Assembly (NCBI GenBank): GCA_022393335.1
Contig: JAJEKB010020545.1
Span: 226,839 to 290,838 of the forward strand
Direction: 5' to 3'
Source of the DNA: Macrotrachela quadricornifera
Taxonomy: Eukaryota; Rotifera; Eurotatoria; Philodinida; Philodinidae
DNA: 64,000 bases
In this document: one piece after another, positions 1 to 10,628 of the stretch
Layout of the letters: each line of letters starts with the position of its first letter
Position numbering within the stretch: the first letter of the stretch is position 1
Notes under the pieces: model-generated
What the model was told of the DNA's origin: nothing
Databases searched by the model: none
The model's input: only the letters and a program-made list of their open reading frames with translations
Position numbers and translations under genes: made by a program

Positions 1-1667
1 TTTAGTTAAAAAGATAGGTTCATGCCACTGGATAGTGTATCTTGAGGCATGGAAGTGATGAGCTTCAGAAAAATATTCGAAGCAAAGCATTTCGTGACAA
101 TGACTGCATCGAATAAAAGGCGATAAACGACAATTTGGAAGCTGAGAAACAGTAGCATAGATGTTGAAGCAGATTTCATTGACTAACTTGAAATCACCTG
201 AATCATCATTAAGGTAACCAGATTCAAACCATGCGCATTTAATCATAGGGACAAATAGAGATGAGGACAACTGATTACGAATAAGAGAATTTAAGTGGTT
301 TAGGTTGTTTCTCGCAGACAAGTTAATAGCGACATCATCAAGCTGTACATAATTGAAAATTCGTCGAGCGATTACTTTCCATTGTCTATTGAAATAGGCA
401 TCCAGCAGCTGAATATGAGACGTTGAGTGAGCGGATATTTCCAGTCGCTTACATCCTTTGACAGCACAGTAGATATCCGGATCTCGTTGACCGGACCAAT
501 AGCCCGAGAGTAGAAGTAATCTGCTTGGCACACGCGGACAAAGAACGTGATCTCGGCAATACTCAATCAATGACGTGGTCAGTTTCCCAAAAGAGCAACA
601 TGTCACCACGACGTTCGAGGGAGAGCACAGTTTACTTTTTATGTCTAAAAATGAACTCATGCTACACAATAGAAAGTAAAAGGTAATCAATTAACTTACT
701 ATCGCTCATCTTCCTCTTCGGTTTTTTTAAGCAGAGGAAGACGGGACCGACAAGTTGTCCTGGGAGAGATATCATCGGTTGAATAGTATAAGAATGTGTT
801 GTAGAGTTTTTTTTATCTGACGCGAGCCAAAGTAACGTTTTCACCGTGATGTGAGAGTGTTCGAATCGGGTGCATTTCAAGTTCCAGGCCAACTTGAGCA
901 GTATTCAGGACTTCTTTATGTGCATACTGATTCATCTAGTGCTTCAAATTTGCCAAAAACGAATCAGCAGAGACAGAGATAGTGGCAGAATCTTCCATCT
1001 GATGGCGAGTGACTAAATTTGTAATTTTTCTCGAACAAATACGTTGGCGATGTTTAAAGGCCCTCAACTAGTGTTTGGACGCCTGAAGGTTAAGAACTGA
1101 TTCTTCAGTAGCCTTTTGAAGTCTGCACCGCCTCAAATCGTGATTGCGGATAGAAAGAACACGTTCTCGAGCTTCTTCAAACTTATCGTAAACAAAGCCG
1201 TTGATAGTTTGCAGTTTCTCTCGTGTTGTGCCATGCTGTTCAATGTAATGCCGAAAACGAGTAATATATTGTTTATGAGAAACAGTTCGGATGCGATATT
1301 TTGTTGACTTCCAAGTATGCTTTTTTCTTCCAGTCGAATCGCGAGCATTGTAAAATGTGACTACTTTTTTCATGAAGTCTAGATTGAAGCTCTCTTTAAT
1401 CGGTAACTTGTCCTCTTTTTCAGTCTCTTCAAAATTGGGATCGAGACTTTCATCACCCGAATCAGTAACTTCATTATCGTCGTGATCGAGGGTCGTTTCG
1501 AATTCAACTTCGAAGAAAGCACAGCTGGAAACCTCGTCAATTATCTTCAGTAGGTAATCGGTGGCTTTTTCATCTCGATGATTGGTTCTCAATCGTCGAC
1601 GGTCTGGATCTTGTCTTTCAATCACTCTATCGACCAATATATTCACGATTCCTGCAGGATCAAGCAT
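1..1667 (-). pseudogene. Decayed DDE transposase, pogo/CENP-B-like, left end outside window
   Basis: One transposase-like reading frame runs leftward from an ATG at 1667. Residues 1-199 form an acidic, then basic N-terminal part. The frame stops at TAG 1068-1070 but stays protein-like (a helix-turn-helix-type stretch with RKITNLVT) until TAG 936-938. It reopens to a TAA at 813-815, where an A8 run shifts the frame. The next part (about 893-700) contains THSYTIQPMISLPGQ. A 55-bp GTAAGT..TTTTAG intron (645-699) then joins KMSD to NIKSKL, and the frame is open from 644 to base 1. Later text includes KLTTSLIEY and FNRQWKVIARR, a DDE-domain-like arrangement. The expected first catalytic Asp site reads NTAQVG, so it appears lost. 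With two stops, a frameshift and a missing catalytic residue it is very likely dead. The family call rests on motif style only. Confidence 0.62.
645..699 (-). other. Probable 55-bp spliceosomal intron in the transposase remnant
   Basis: On the minus strand the segment begins GTAAGT and ends TTTTTAG after a T-rich tract. Removing it joins the two reading frames in phase across KMSD and NIKSKL. Its size matches other introns in the window (46-59 bp). Confidence 0.6.
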
Positions 1668-2445
1668 CGCTTTTACTTTAAAAAGTTAAGAACGAACTGC
1701 TAGGCAATAATATTTCATTCTGACAGTGTATATCACACCACGCTGTTATTTACCAAAGGAGCAAAAAAACAGTCGGTATCGAGATGTTTAAGAGAACGTG
1801 ATAGAATGTGTGTGATAAGCGTTTTTCTCTCTCGCACCAAACTGATGTCTATATGTGCTTACGTATGTGATAAAAGTTACTGTGAATACGAAAGATGTGA
1901 CTTTTCTTGTTGAAATGACTGCTAGCATACAACTATTTGCATTTATCATTTTCTCTTTTGTTCGATAGTTGTAGTATGGGCATGAACCCTTTTAGGTTTG
2001 TTTTAGTCTATTGGTACCTTCCATGTCCCCAAAGTATGAGCTCTAAAATCGTTAATCACCTCGGACGGTTCCCTCGTCAGAAACGTATAATAAAGCTCAC
2101 GTGTATATCAAAAATAAATCATCAGCCCTGTTTAAGCTGTTGAAAAGTGTTCCTCATGTTGGAGGTTGTACAGCTTAGCCTCGCAGATGCTGATATGAAC
2201 CTGAAATAACATTCTTTACTCATGTTCAGGGGGAGTATACATGGCTATTCATGAACTTTAATATGCTAGATACTATAATTAGACATTACACTAAGTTTTT
2301 ACATTGTTTCATAACACTCTATCCAAGACAGTATTTATTTTGAGAATCATATTTACTGGTCTTATGAAAGTCAAGAACGATCGCTATTGATAACTTTTCT
2401 AGGACATTTGAGGTTTTCAAAGTAAGTTTATAAGAGCTAGTTCTA
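1668..2445. other. No gene seen
   Basis: AT-rich sequence upstream of the transposase remnant. Short open frames at 1937-2143 and 2319-2445 have no recognisable motif. I could not find a clear terminal inverted repeat that would close the transposon on this side. Confidence 0.5.
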
Positions 2446-2730
2446 CACTGTAAAAAAAAGAGTAGACGAATAAACCCTTCAAAAGGGTTTATTAGCCTCA
2501 TAAACCCTTCGGAGATGAGTTTTTTATTCCACAGTTTTTCTAAAGGGTACATTAATAAACCCTTCTCCAAAGGGTTTATGAAAGTGCAACGTATAGCAAA
2601 CCCTTTCCAGGGTTTATGGACTAAAAGGGTATACGAAAGGGTTTACCAGCCAAAAAGAGTTTATGAAAGGTTTTATGAGGCTAATAAACCCTTTTGAAGG
2701 GTTTATTCTTCTACCTTTTTTTTTACAGTG
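2446..2730. mobile_element. 285-bp MITE with about 65-bp TIRs, TA target duplication
   Basis: The left end reads CACTGTAAAAAAAAGAG and the right end is its reverse complement (TTTTTTTTTACAGTG). The arms continue as inverted copies through AAACCCTTCAAAAGGGTTT and TTAGCCTCATAAA. TA dinucleotides flank it at 2444-2445 and 2731-2732, the signature of Tc1/mariner-type insertion. The centre is packed with AAACCCTT / AAGGGTTT blocks in both directions. Open frames crossing it (2319-2570, 2515-2697) are by-products of these repeats. It has no coding capacity of its own. Confidence 0.85.
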
Positions 2731-3257
2731 TATGAGCCACTGTACGAAAGTCACAACGAAACCTGTTCAATTAGTTTTCTCTGATTCAATGAAAACTATT
2801 CCATCTTGTAGAGCAGGTCTTTTGAGATATGCAGTTAAATTTTTAGACCTAAAGATCGAAATTGATTTGAGATATGATGATCCGAATAACAGCCCTGAAA
2901 ATGACTTTTTCCAAATTGTAAATGTTGTGCTCACCAAAATTCAATCCAAACTTGAATCTAAGACTATACTCAGATTTCTACTGAAAATACATATCGAATC
3001 ATACTAAACTCAACTGCTATTTTGACGAAAATCGACTCTAGCTTGTGTCCTTATTCCTGTTCAATCATTAAATACTGAAGTCGTTTTTTGTGTTCTCTAT
3101 CGAAGGCTGGACCAATCGTCGCGGAAACGGTCGGATTTAGTATGGTCCAATGTACCTTTTCAGAAGGTATCTGAATATGCTCTTGAATTAAGATTTTGAC
3201 TCTATTTTAGTGAGCAAAACCATCGTTGTTTTGCTATTTATAATATTTGAAGTCTAT
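2731..3257. other. No convincing gene
   Basis: An open frame from 2731 to 3007 (plus) continues out of the MITE and has no recognisable domain. Nothing else is supported here. Confidence 0.4.
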
Positions 3258-3281
3258 CCAAGGGGGAAAAGACTATTCGGG

Positions 3282-3506
3282 CATTCCCATCCATTCGTAT
3301 CCATTCTCATCCATTCGCATCCATTCCCATCCATTCGCATCCATTCCCATCCATTCGTATCCATTCTCATCCATTCGCATCCATTCCCATCCATTCGCAT
3401 CCATTCCCATCCATTCCCATCGATTCCCATCCATTCGCATCCATTCGCATGCATTCTCAGCCATTCCCATCCATTCTTATTAATTCTCAACCATTCGCAT
3501 CCATTT
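3282..3506. repeat. 10-bp minisatellite (CATTCGCATC)n, array 1
   Basis: About 22 tandem copies of CATTCSCATC with G/C and T variants at one or two positions. Because the unit is 10 bp, every third repeat restores the frame, so several frames on both strands stay open for 60-140 codons (HSHPF or NGCEWM repeats). These are not credible genes. Confidence 0.95.
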
Positions 3507-3539
3507 GGGCCCTCATCTACCTATTTTTGGGCGGGTAGT

Positions 3540-4480
3540 CAGATCCTCAAGTCTATACATTTGGGAGCGTCTTGGGTTATTATGAGCTACTATTTAAAGG
3601 TACCTTTAGGTCCTCATGAATTACTGTTTTGAGATACTTATAGAATCTCATGGGCTCTGATACAGACATAAAATTGGGTTCTTTTCGGCTAGTATATAAA
3701 TGCACTAATTCAAATCCTTAGAATTGCTTAAAATTGATTGAAATTAAAATTGAAATTAGTTTAGATGAGTTGGAATTGATCAGAATGGCTCGATTTACCT
3801 AAACTTGCTATGAAATCTTAAGAATTGGTATAGAATTAGTCTGAAACTGACTGGAATTGCGCCGAATTGACTAGAATTTGCATGGAATTGCTCTGAAACT
3901 CACTATAATCGTATCGAATTAATTACAAATACCAAGATTTCATATCAACTGTAGCTAGCTCAAACTCATTCGAGACAGTTTTAGACCGATTCCATTCCAA
4001 TTCCTTGGATTCTATAGCATTTTTAGGTAATTCGAACCAATTCAACTCAATTCCAGATTAATTGTTATCACTTCCAATTCCGATTCCTACCAATTCCGAT
4101 GGTTCCAAGACAAGAATTGGAATTAGGATCAGTTGGAACGGAAACTGATGCATTTGTAGACTAATGGTTAGAGGTACCCTTAGGTACCCATTAGGATGCA
4201 CCAATTCCAGTAGACTGAGTCCTCATGACTTACTATTTAAAGATACCCAGAGATTCTCGTGTGCTATTATTTGGAGGTAACCCAGGGTTTCTTATATACT
4301 ATTTTTCAGATATTCCCTTGTATCGTCACAGCCTATTATTTAGAGGTATTCTCAAGTCCTGATGTGCTACTATTTGAAGGTATTCTAAAGTCCTCATGTC
4401 CTATTACTTAGAAACATCCTTGGCTCATCATGTACTATTATCTGGAAATGCCCTTAGGATCTGGTGTTGTATTAATCCTC
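3540..4480. repeat. Degenerate satellite, about 34-bp unit, with an AATTG-rich insert
   Basis: Repeated, diverged units of the form TACTATTTAAAGGTACC then TTAGGTCCTCATG. Between about 3690 and 4150 they are interrupted by short GAATTG-type repeats that switch strand near 3950 (GGAATTGA before, CCAATTCC after), making a loose inverted structure. No gene is seen; the 100-codon frame at 4430-4732 is not credible. Confidence 0.6.
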
Positions 4481-5339
4481 TTGTCATCCGTCGCTCTACG
4501 AGAAAATCAGGGTGAGGTTTTCTTCTATTATGAAAGTTATAAGTTTGCGCGTGTGCTCCTTTTACAATACTTGTTTTCCATGCTGTCATTAAGATTCAAT
4601 CAGCGCACAAATAAAAATCTCAGAACCCATATACAGTTCCGATACCGAAACGGATATATTTTATGTTCCTCGAGAGAAATAGTCACGGATCCGTTAACTA
4701 TAAAACAAGGATCTTGCATTTTGGAGAGATAGATAACTTAAACTGCTGACTATTATAATAGTTTATATCGTCGAATTCTACATTGGTATTGTTATCCAGG
4801 TACGATGAACTCGTGCATAATAAGTATCAATTATACTTCTGTTTCTTCAGAAAACTTTATTTTTTGGTGAAAGATTCATGTATAATGCCACAAAAATTAG
4901 TATAAATTTGCATCATTTGGTTTCTTACATGTACATAAGTTCCTCACAAGCAAAAGACTAAGAGACACGTTTTTGTTCCAAATGTTGAACCTTTTCAATA
5001 CCTCTAAGACAACTATGTTATATTAATATGAATTGATATATTTTTCCGTACTCAAAAGACAATAGTGTTTGTGATTTTTCTGTTGATAGAAAACGTATAA
5101 GGAGCAAACCAATTGAAAAATAAAGGTGATCTATAATTAAATATCAAGAAGCAATGAGTTGATTTACTAGTTTTTGAAAGCATCTGTTCTGCGGTCATTT
5201 TGGGTAGCTGGACTCCTAATGTGTTTAGAAACCGACAACCTTGGGACTGCGCTTCTGTTCCATGTAGGCTTCTGTTATGCAGTGGATTAATATTCTGTGA
5301 AGGGATATTGATAAGATATCAGAATCGCAGAATACAGTC
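4481..5339. other. Central part of composite element, no gene seen
   Basis: Unique AT-rich sequence with no recognisable coding sequence, RNA gene or repeat. Confidence 0.45.
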
Positions 5340-5520
5340 ATACAATAGCATATGAGGGCCCAAGGATGCCTCTAAATACTAAAACTTGGTGACCTAAGGA
5401 TGCCTCCAAACAATAGCTAATGAGGATCTAAAGATACTTCTAAATAATAGCATATGAAGACATACAGATGTCCCCAAAGCGCAGTCAATGAGGACTCCAA
5501 AGTATCTCTAAATAATAGCA
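5340..5520. repeat. Inverted copies of the 34-bp satellite
   Basis: Units such as CTAAATAATAGCATATGAGG are the reverse complement of the 3540-4480 satellite. They support the inverted plan of the composite element. Confidence 0.6.
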
Positions 5521-5559
5521 TGTGCGGGTTCAGTCTCCCAGTTCTGAACTGCAACTAGT

Positions 5560-5780
5560 GCATTCCTATTCCCATTTATTCCCATCCATTCGCATCCATT
5601 CCCATCCATTCGCAGCCATTCCCATCCATTCGCATCCATTCGCATCCATTCGCAGGCATTCGCATCCATTCGCATCCATTCGCAGCCATTCCCATCCATT
5701 CGCATCCATTCGNNNNNNNNNNCCATTCGCATCCATTCGCAGCCATTCCCATCCATTCGCATCCATTCGTAGCCATTCCG
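5560..5780. repeat. 10-bp minisatellite, array 2, with a 10-N assembly gap
   Basis: Same CATTCGCATC unit as array 1, with more CGCAGC variants. Ten N characters at 5713-5722 mark an unresolved stretch, so the true copy number is unknown. Open frames across it are artefacts of the repeat. Confidence 0.95.
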
Positions 5781-5798
5781 ATTAGTCTTTTCCCCCTT

Positions 5799-6494
5799 GA
5801 GTCTATCTCTACTAAAACAAAGGTTTTTGACGATTTTTTAAAACTAAAATGCTTAGAATCAAAAGTTCTACGAAATTCCTAGGCTTATTAAACATTTCTG
5901 TGCAGCATGGTCGATCATATGAGGACATTCATCACAAAAATATCCGCAAAAATATGATGTTTCGTAATTCTTTGCTTCTCGTTTTGTCGAATCAAAAAGA
6001 TGAGAGCTCTAGTGTACGCCACATTGTAGAGCACTCAATTCTCTACAATACTTCATATGTGTCTATGTTTGGGAATTCCATTTTTCGTAATGTTTTCTTT
6101 ATGGTAGCAGTGTATACTACACTTCAACAAGTTTTCATAAAAATGAAAGTTACATACGGTCCAAGTATCGAGAAAAATATAAGCTGTTACAGCTAAAATG
6201 TAAATCTGATCACAAGCAATCGAATAGTAAATAATACGCACATCTAATTAATGTTTTTCGTCTTTCAATGAATAAGTTCATTTTTTCTGTGAAAAAACAG
6301 TTTGTTCGATCGCTGCCCTGTGTGTCTGTATTTAATGATGCAATTTGAGAAACTGTTCTAGCAAAAAGTGTTACATATATATGACCTTCAAACTTTGAAG
6401 TTTTCGTACGATTTGAAGGAAATCGGTATGACCGTGGTACAGATGGGACGATACAACCCAGCTGTCTTTCTTGAAATGGGCATTAGCGTGACCG
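5799..6494. other. No convincing gene
   Basis: A 115-codon open frame at 5849-6196 (plus) has no recognisable motif, no signal peptide and low-complexity AT-driven composition. Nothing else is seen. Confidence 0.4.
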
Positions 6495-6670
6495 TCACAT
6501 AGACTAACAAAACAGATCTGATCAATTTTTTATGCTATCACAATATTAGCTCAAATATGATCAAATAATATAGAAAAATCGAGACTTTTTTAGTCTATCA
6601 GTCTATTTACAAAGAAAACTCCTTAAAGTTATTTTGTAGAAAACCACTGCCAACGCTACTACTTTTGGAC
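6495..6670. mobile_element. Truncated right end of the CTTAGGG foldback family
   Basis: The segment resembles the right arms of the elements at 12836-13749 and 17474-18781: an ACAGATCTGATCAA-like stretch, a GATCAAATAATATAGAAAAAT stretch, then CTATCAGTCTATTTACAAAG and CTACTTTTGG. The left half is absent, so it is a relic. Confidence 0.55.
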
Positions 6671-6739
6671 TGTCGTACGTATTATTTTAGTTTTAATTTT
6701 TAAAATAAAGTTAAAATGTCGTCACGAATTCACTGACGA

Positions 6740-7034
6740 ATGTGGATGATCTCATCAATCAACGTTACATTCAATGCTGTAACGTTGTTCTTGACATTCA
6801 TTGCAGATTTAACTCCAACTAATTACCCCTATCGGTCATTATTATCTAATCTTCAACGCCTTCTACTCCCTTGGCTTAATAAGCAACACACAAGACTTTG
6901 TACAGTGATTATTCCATATCACTGACAGAACCGTGCAGATCTTTTATTTTGAAAATATTCCAAATGATGAAAAATATCTGTGCTAAAATATGCATTAATC
7001 CGGTCATTGTGATTTCTACTTATACAGTCAAATT
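6740..7034. repeat. Duplicated 3' flank of secreted gene copy A
   Basis: This stretch is clearly related to 15355-15633 downstream of copy B (shared GGCTTAATAAGCAACACACA and ATTCCAAATGATGAAAAA blocks). The gene was therefore duplicated with at least 280 bp of 3' flank. The open frames at 6740-6925 and 6898-7131 are not conserved as coding. Confidence 0.7.
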
Positions 7035-10000
7035 TTATTTGAAGACACGTTTAAAACCGGCTTCTTTAAGCACTTTAGACAAATCATCATCAAACAGTCT
7101 GAAAGCGAGCATAATTTTGTGTATAATTTGATTAATAGGTGCAACTGGGTTATTATAGTCGTAGAAGCCTGAGGTTTCCACTAAAGATTTTTTGCCAATG
7201 AAATGTGGATCTGCACCTGATACAAGTCGCCGAATAGACAATGATAGCGCATCGTTTAGCAATAATTGATCATTAAGGAAGTTAGACACACTATACAAGT
7301 GAAATCTTCCTCCTTGTGTCGATGTACCGACGGTCTTTAAAGCAGGAGCACTGGATTTATCTAATAAATAACATATTTCAAAAAAAAAGCTTTTGGAATA
7401 TACTCTACTTGATTCTAATTGACCATCTGTGTACAGGAAACTGTATGGACCCAGTTCGCCAAAGAGAAGACTTTCAAATGTGTAACCTGTGCGAGCTAGT
7501 TGAGAACGAAAGCCCGCAGACGTGGCTAAATTGCTTTGATTCACTCCACGGAACAAATAGTAGTTCTGATCTGTTTCAATAGGATCAATGAATAAATCAA
7601 TTCGATGTCGACGTGAATTACAGATGGTTAAATAGTTAAACCAAGCACCACTGAATCGAGTAAACTTCAGTACAGGATGTTCTATTAATAACAAAACTTA
7701 GAAGACGGACCTACTATTACGCACAAATAAAGGGCATTCAAAAACTTCGCGGAACCATGTTATTTGAGAGCAGTAAAAAGTGTTACAACATTTGAACTAT
7801 GCTTTGGGCTTGATTCCAAGAATCCTCTATCACAAACATGATATATTTCCAAGGGAATCGTTCCAAGTGATTCATCGTTTTTAAATCGAAACTGAGTGCA
7901 CCATGTAGATCCTAATGAACTATGAATACACTGAAAAAAGTTCGAGTCCATAGCTTATTACTGTGGAGATACTGCATTTTGAAGGATATTTTTTACCTTA
8001 GCCCAGTGGTCCTCCTCCGAAATATCAGAAAAATTGACTTTTGAGTTTCACTTTGAAACTTTGCACGGAGATAGGCCTTAAAGAAAATAATTTATTGTAA
8101 AGGTTTCAGCTTCTTCGATTACACCTATTCTAAAAAAGAACATCGGAATCTGCTGCTGTACAAGCGACATAAACAAGCTGTCGTTAGCATAACCATAACT
8201 TAGGATAAGAACAGCGGAAAGAACTCAAACCTTTATAATAAATTATTTTCTTTAAGGCCTATCTCCGTGCAAAGTTTCAAAGTGAAACTCAAAAGTCAAT
8301 TTTTCTGATATTTCGGAGGAGGACCACTGGGCTAAGGTAAAAAATATCCTTCAAAATGCAGTATCTCCACAGTAATAAGCTATGGACCCGAACGTTTTTC
8401 AGTGTATTCATAATTCATTAGGATCTATATGGTGCACTCAATTTCGACTTAAAAACGATGAATCAGTTGGAACGGCTCCCTCGTTAACCGCCTGAATCGT
8501 ATACATACATGCACTGATCAACCAAAAAATAGACATTATTCTGTTTTGCTTTTTTGTATAAGCTAATGAAATCTCAGTCTTCCTAATTCGTTTACTTCAT
8601 AACTCTTTTAACTTCATTTATTACCTTTAGTTCTTTTCTTTTGTTCCGCCGTTTGACTCTTCTAATTCCATCCACTTTTAGTCCCTTCCACACTTCTAAT
8701 TGCATTATTTACCTTAATTTTTAAGGTACTTTAAGCCTCTCTAATCCTTCCAGAGTTTGTAGCCCATTTATACTCTTAATCTCTTTAGCACTTTCAATTC
8801 CTTTAATCATTTTAGTATCTTAAAAAGATTAAATAGATCAAAGACACTAAAAGTACGGAAGTAATTAATGGCTTCACTATTATATATAAGAGTAAAATAG
8901 AAGAAGTTCTATTTCTGGTGGTCTTCTAAATACCAAACATCGTGCACATTTTCTTAGCACCGGTGCTAATGCATGCCTACGTTAGCTTAAGATTAAGATG
9001 TCATTCTAGTCTAACTGGCTTGCAGCATCTATCGTGGTAGTAGAAGATATGTGATTCTAGTTCCACGAAGGACATTCGTTTTCTTCGTTCCGTCATCTGA
9101 GATTAGTGGAACTGCTAGTCCATGGCTTTATATATATATATATACTATAGATAACGCATTTCAGATATACAATACACAACATTTTATACGATCAATTATA
9201 AATACACACTGAAATAAAATGTGTCGTATGTGACGCAATTTGCGACACAATGTACGACACATTCAAATACGAGACGAGAAGCTCGTTGCGACACATTTTC
9301 TCCAGCAACGACACAACACATTTTAGTACAACACATGCGGCATATTCTGAAAGGATGATTCGAATCAACCATACACAGCATATTTTTATTTTTTTTGAAG
9401 CACATAATTCGTATATTTTTTCTAATTTAATTGTTACTATTATCAAAATTCAAGGAGGTCAGATCTTAGGATCCGTCCATCCTTTAGGTGGTCCGATCTC
9501 CATCAGACTACTTCTGAGTACTCCTTTCTTGATCAATGATCGAGATTGACATTTTCTCGACAAATAAATAATCGAAAAATAATTGTAAAGACACAACTAA
9601 GACAAAAATATCTAAGTTTTATATGTTGGATCACATCGTTTATATAAGGCTGTATATCCAAAACAATACGGTGAATGAATAGTCAGCAGACAGAACGAAA
9701 GAATTATATATACGTCACATCCTATGCACGACGTATTCCCTGCATAGAGTTTGCGACACTAATACTCACGATACATTCATGTAACATATTTATTTTTAGT
9801 ATGTGCCAAATGCTGGTTGTAGCAAACAGCGGATTCTCAGACATAATGTTAGCAATGTATCTTTCATATCTGAGACTATCATTTTGCAGTTACTCGTTCA
9901 AATGACGAACCCATTCAAATATTTCAGTATATAAAGAAACAATACCGTTGTGAAGTGCTATCATATACTCACATATACTGAATAGAAGCTAACCTTTCAA

Positions 10001-10488
10001 ACCTTAAATTTTCCTTAATTTTTTTCTCATATGTGAAAAGGCTTCTCAGCGCAGTCCCTTTAGGACTAAAATGTGGAACTCACATATCTTTAAAAAACCG
10101 GACCTCAACTAAATAAACATAGGAACCAATTTCTGTATCATGCCTGTCTGTAATGGGTATGTCTGCAGGGGGGGGGGGGGGGGCACCACAAACTTCGACT
10201 TAAAACTTACACTCACATTTTTCATATGTGAGTTCCACAAAGTGACCTAAAATGTATTTCTATATTTTTTTGTGTTTAATGAGACAATGTTCATCATATC
10301 TATCGCGAAAAGTCTCTATGAATTACTTGTAGACAACAATAAAAATACAGCAGTACTTCTTATTGCGTCTAAGTAAAATCATCCAAAGAATTTTTAAACA
10401 TTTCCTTTATATACGTACCTGATTCGCCAGTGTTAAATGGAATTGATATACAGAAAACGAAGAAAAAAAACGCACTTCGAAACATCAT
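7035..10488 (-). CDS. Secreted protein of unknown function, copy A (three exons, intron 1 expanded)
   Basis: Exons on the minus strand: 10488-10419 (signal peptide, MMFRSAFFFFVF), 7681-7409 and 7360-7035, giving 222 residues. Exons 1 and 2 are 70 and 273 bp, the same as in copy B. The second intron (7361-7408) is 48 bp with GTAGAG..ATTAG; without removing it the frame still reads through. Intron 1 has a GTACGT donor and an AATAG acceptor in matching phase but is 2,737 bp, filled with repeats, where copy B has 56 bp. The mature protein has no family I recognise. Shared blocks with copy B include HRIDLFID, FRSQLARTG and ADPHFIG. An AATAAA overlaps the stop codon. If the large intron is not spliced, this copy is an orphan exon plus a headless body. 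Confidence 0.6.
7852..8483. repeat. Large palindrome, arms about 262 bp, spacer about 107 bp
   Basis: The left arm (7852-8113) and right arm (8221-8483) are near-perfect inverted copies, for example CCTTAGCCCAGTGGTCCTCC on the left and its complement on the right. The outer part of each arm carries the same coding-like stretch beginning MDSNFFQCIHSS on the left copy. That points to an inverted duplication of a real exon or of an element terminus. No transposase is present. Confidence 0.85.
10168..10183 (+). repeat. G16 homopolymer
   Basis: Sixteen consecutive G residues in an AT-rich region. It could form a G-quadruplex, and its length is likely uncertain in the assembly. Confidence 0.9.
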
Positions 10489-10628
10489 TCACCTTGCTCA
10501 CCGTTCTGCGCGTCAAAATTATTTTTGTATTGATATTATACCTTCTGACGACAGTCAAGCTTATAATTTATTCTGAGCAAACAGAACACAATCTTTATTC
10601 CCCTCCCTTATCAAATATATTCTTATGA
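10489..10628 (-). promoter_or_regulatory. Conserved upstream region of copy A
   Basis: About 140 bp before the exon 1 ATG is almost identical to 16421-16560 before copy B, including CAGAATAAATTATAAGCTTG and GGTATAATATCAATAC on the minus strand. A TATAAT-like stretch lies about 60 bp before the ATG. I infer a shared promoter and 5' UTR. The plus-strand open frame 10437-10628 is only the complement of exon 1 plus this region. Confidence 0.55.

Larger units (their letters stand above)
3258..5798. mobile_element. Composite minisatellite-bearing element bounded by inverted repeats
   Basis: The left boundary at 3258-3280 reads CAAGGGGGAAAAGACTA followed by TTCGG. The right boundary at 5778-5798 is its reverse complement (CCGATTAGTCTTTTCCCCCTT). 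Just inside each boundary lies a 10-bp minisatellite array (3282-3506 and 5560-5780). Inside those lies a degenerate satellite of about 34 bp, on the plus strand at 3540-4480 and inverted at 5340-5520. The plan is therefore inverted, although the two minisatellite arrays run in the same direction. No transposase is present. I infer a non-autonomous or foldback-type element; no target duplication was identified. Confidence 0.5.
7725..10412. mobile_element. Inserted repeat block inside intron 1 of copy A
   Basis: Comparison with copy B, where intron 1 is 56 bp, shows that about 2.69 kb was gained here. It contains the large palindrome 7852-8483, a pyrimidine-rich strand-asymmetric stretch (about 8580-8830) followed by its purine counterpart, a (TA)n run near 9129-9142, a GACACA-rich stretch (9230-9330) and a G16 run (10168-10183). 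No intact gene lies within it. Exact insertion edges cannot be fixed by eye. Confidence 0.5.

Noticed and set aside
2446..2730. AAACCCTT blocks as telomere-type repeats
   Set aside because: Blocks alternate in direction and lie between TIRs with a TA duplication, so they belong to a MITE rather than a telomere.
3210..3632. Long overlapping open frames across the CATTCGCATC arrays (also 5508-5785)
   Set aside because: They exist in several frames on both strands because the 10-bp unit lacks stops; composition is pure repeat.
5849..6196. 115-codon plus-strand frame as a gene
   Set aside because: No motif, no splice-consistent extension, no paralogue in the window.
10437..10628. Plus-strand 63-codon frame also found at 16369-16560
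   Set aside because: Both are the complement of the signal-peptide exon and its upstream region; conservation comes from the minus-strand gene.
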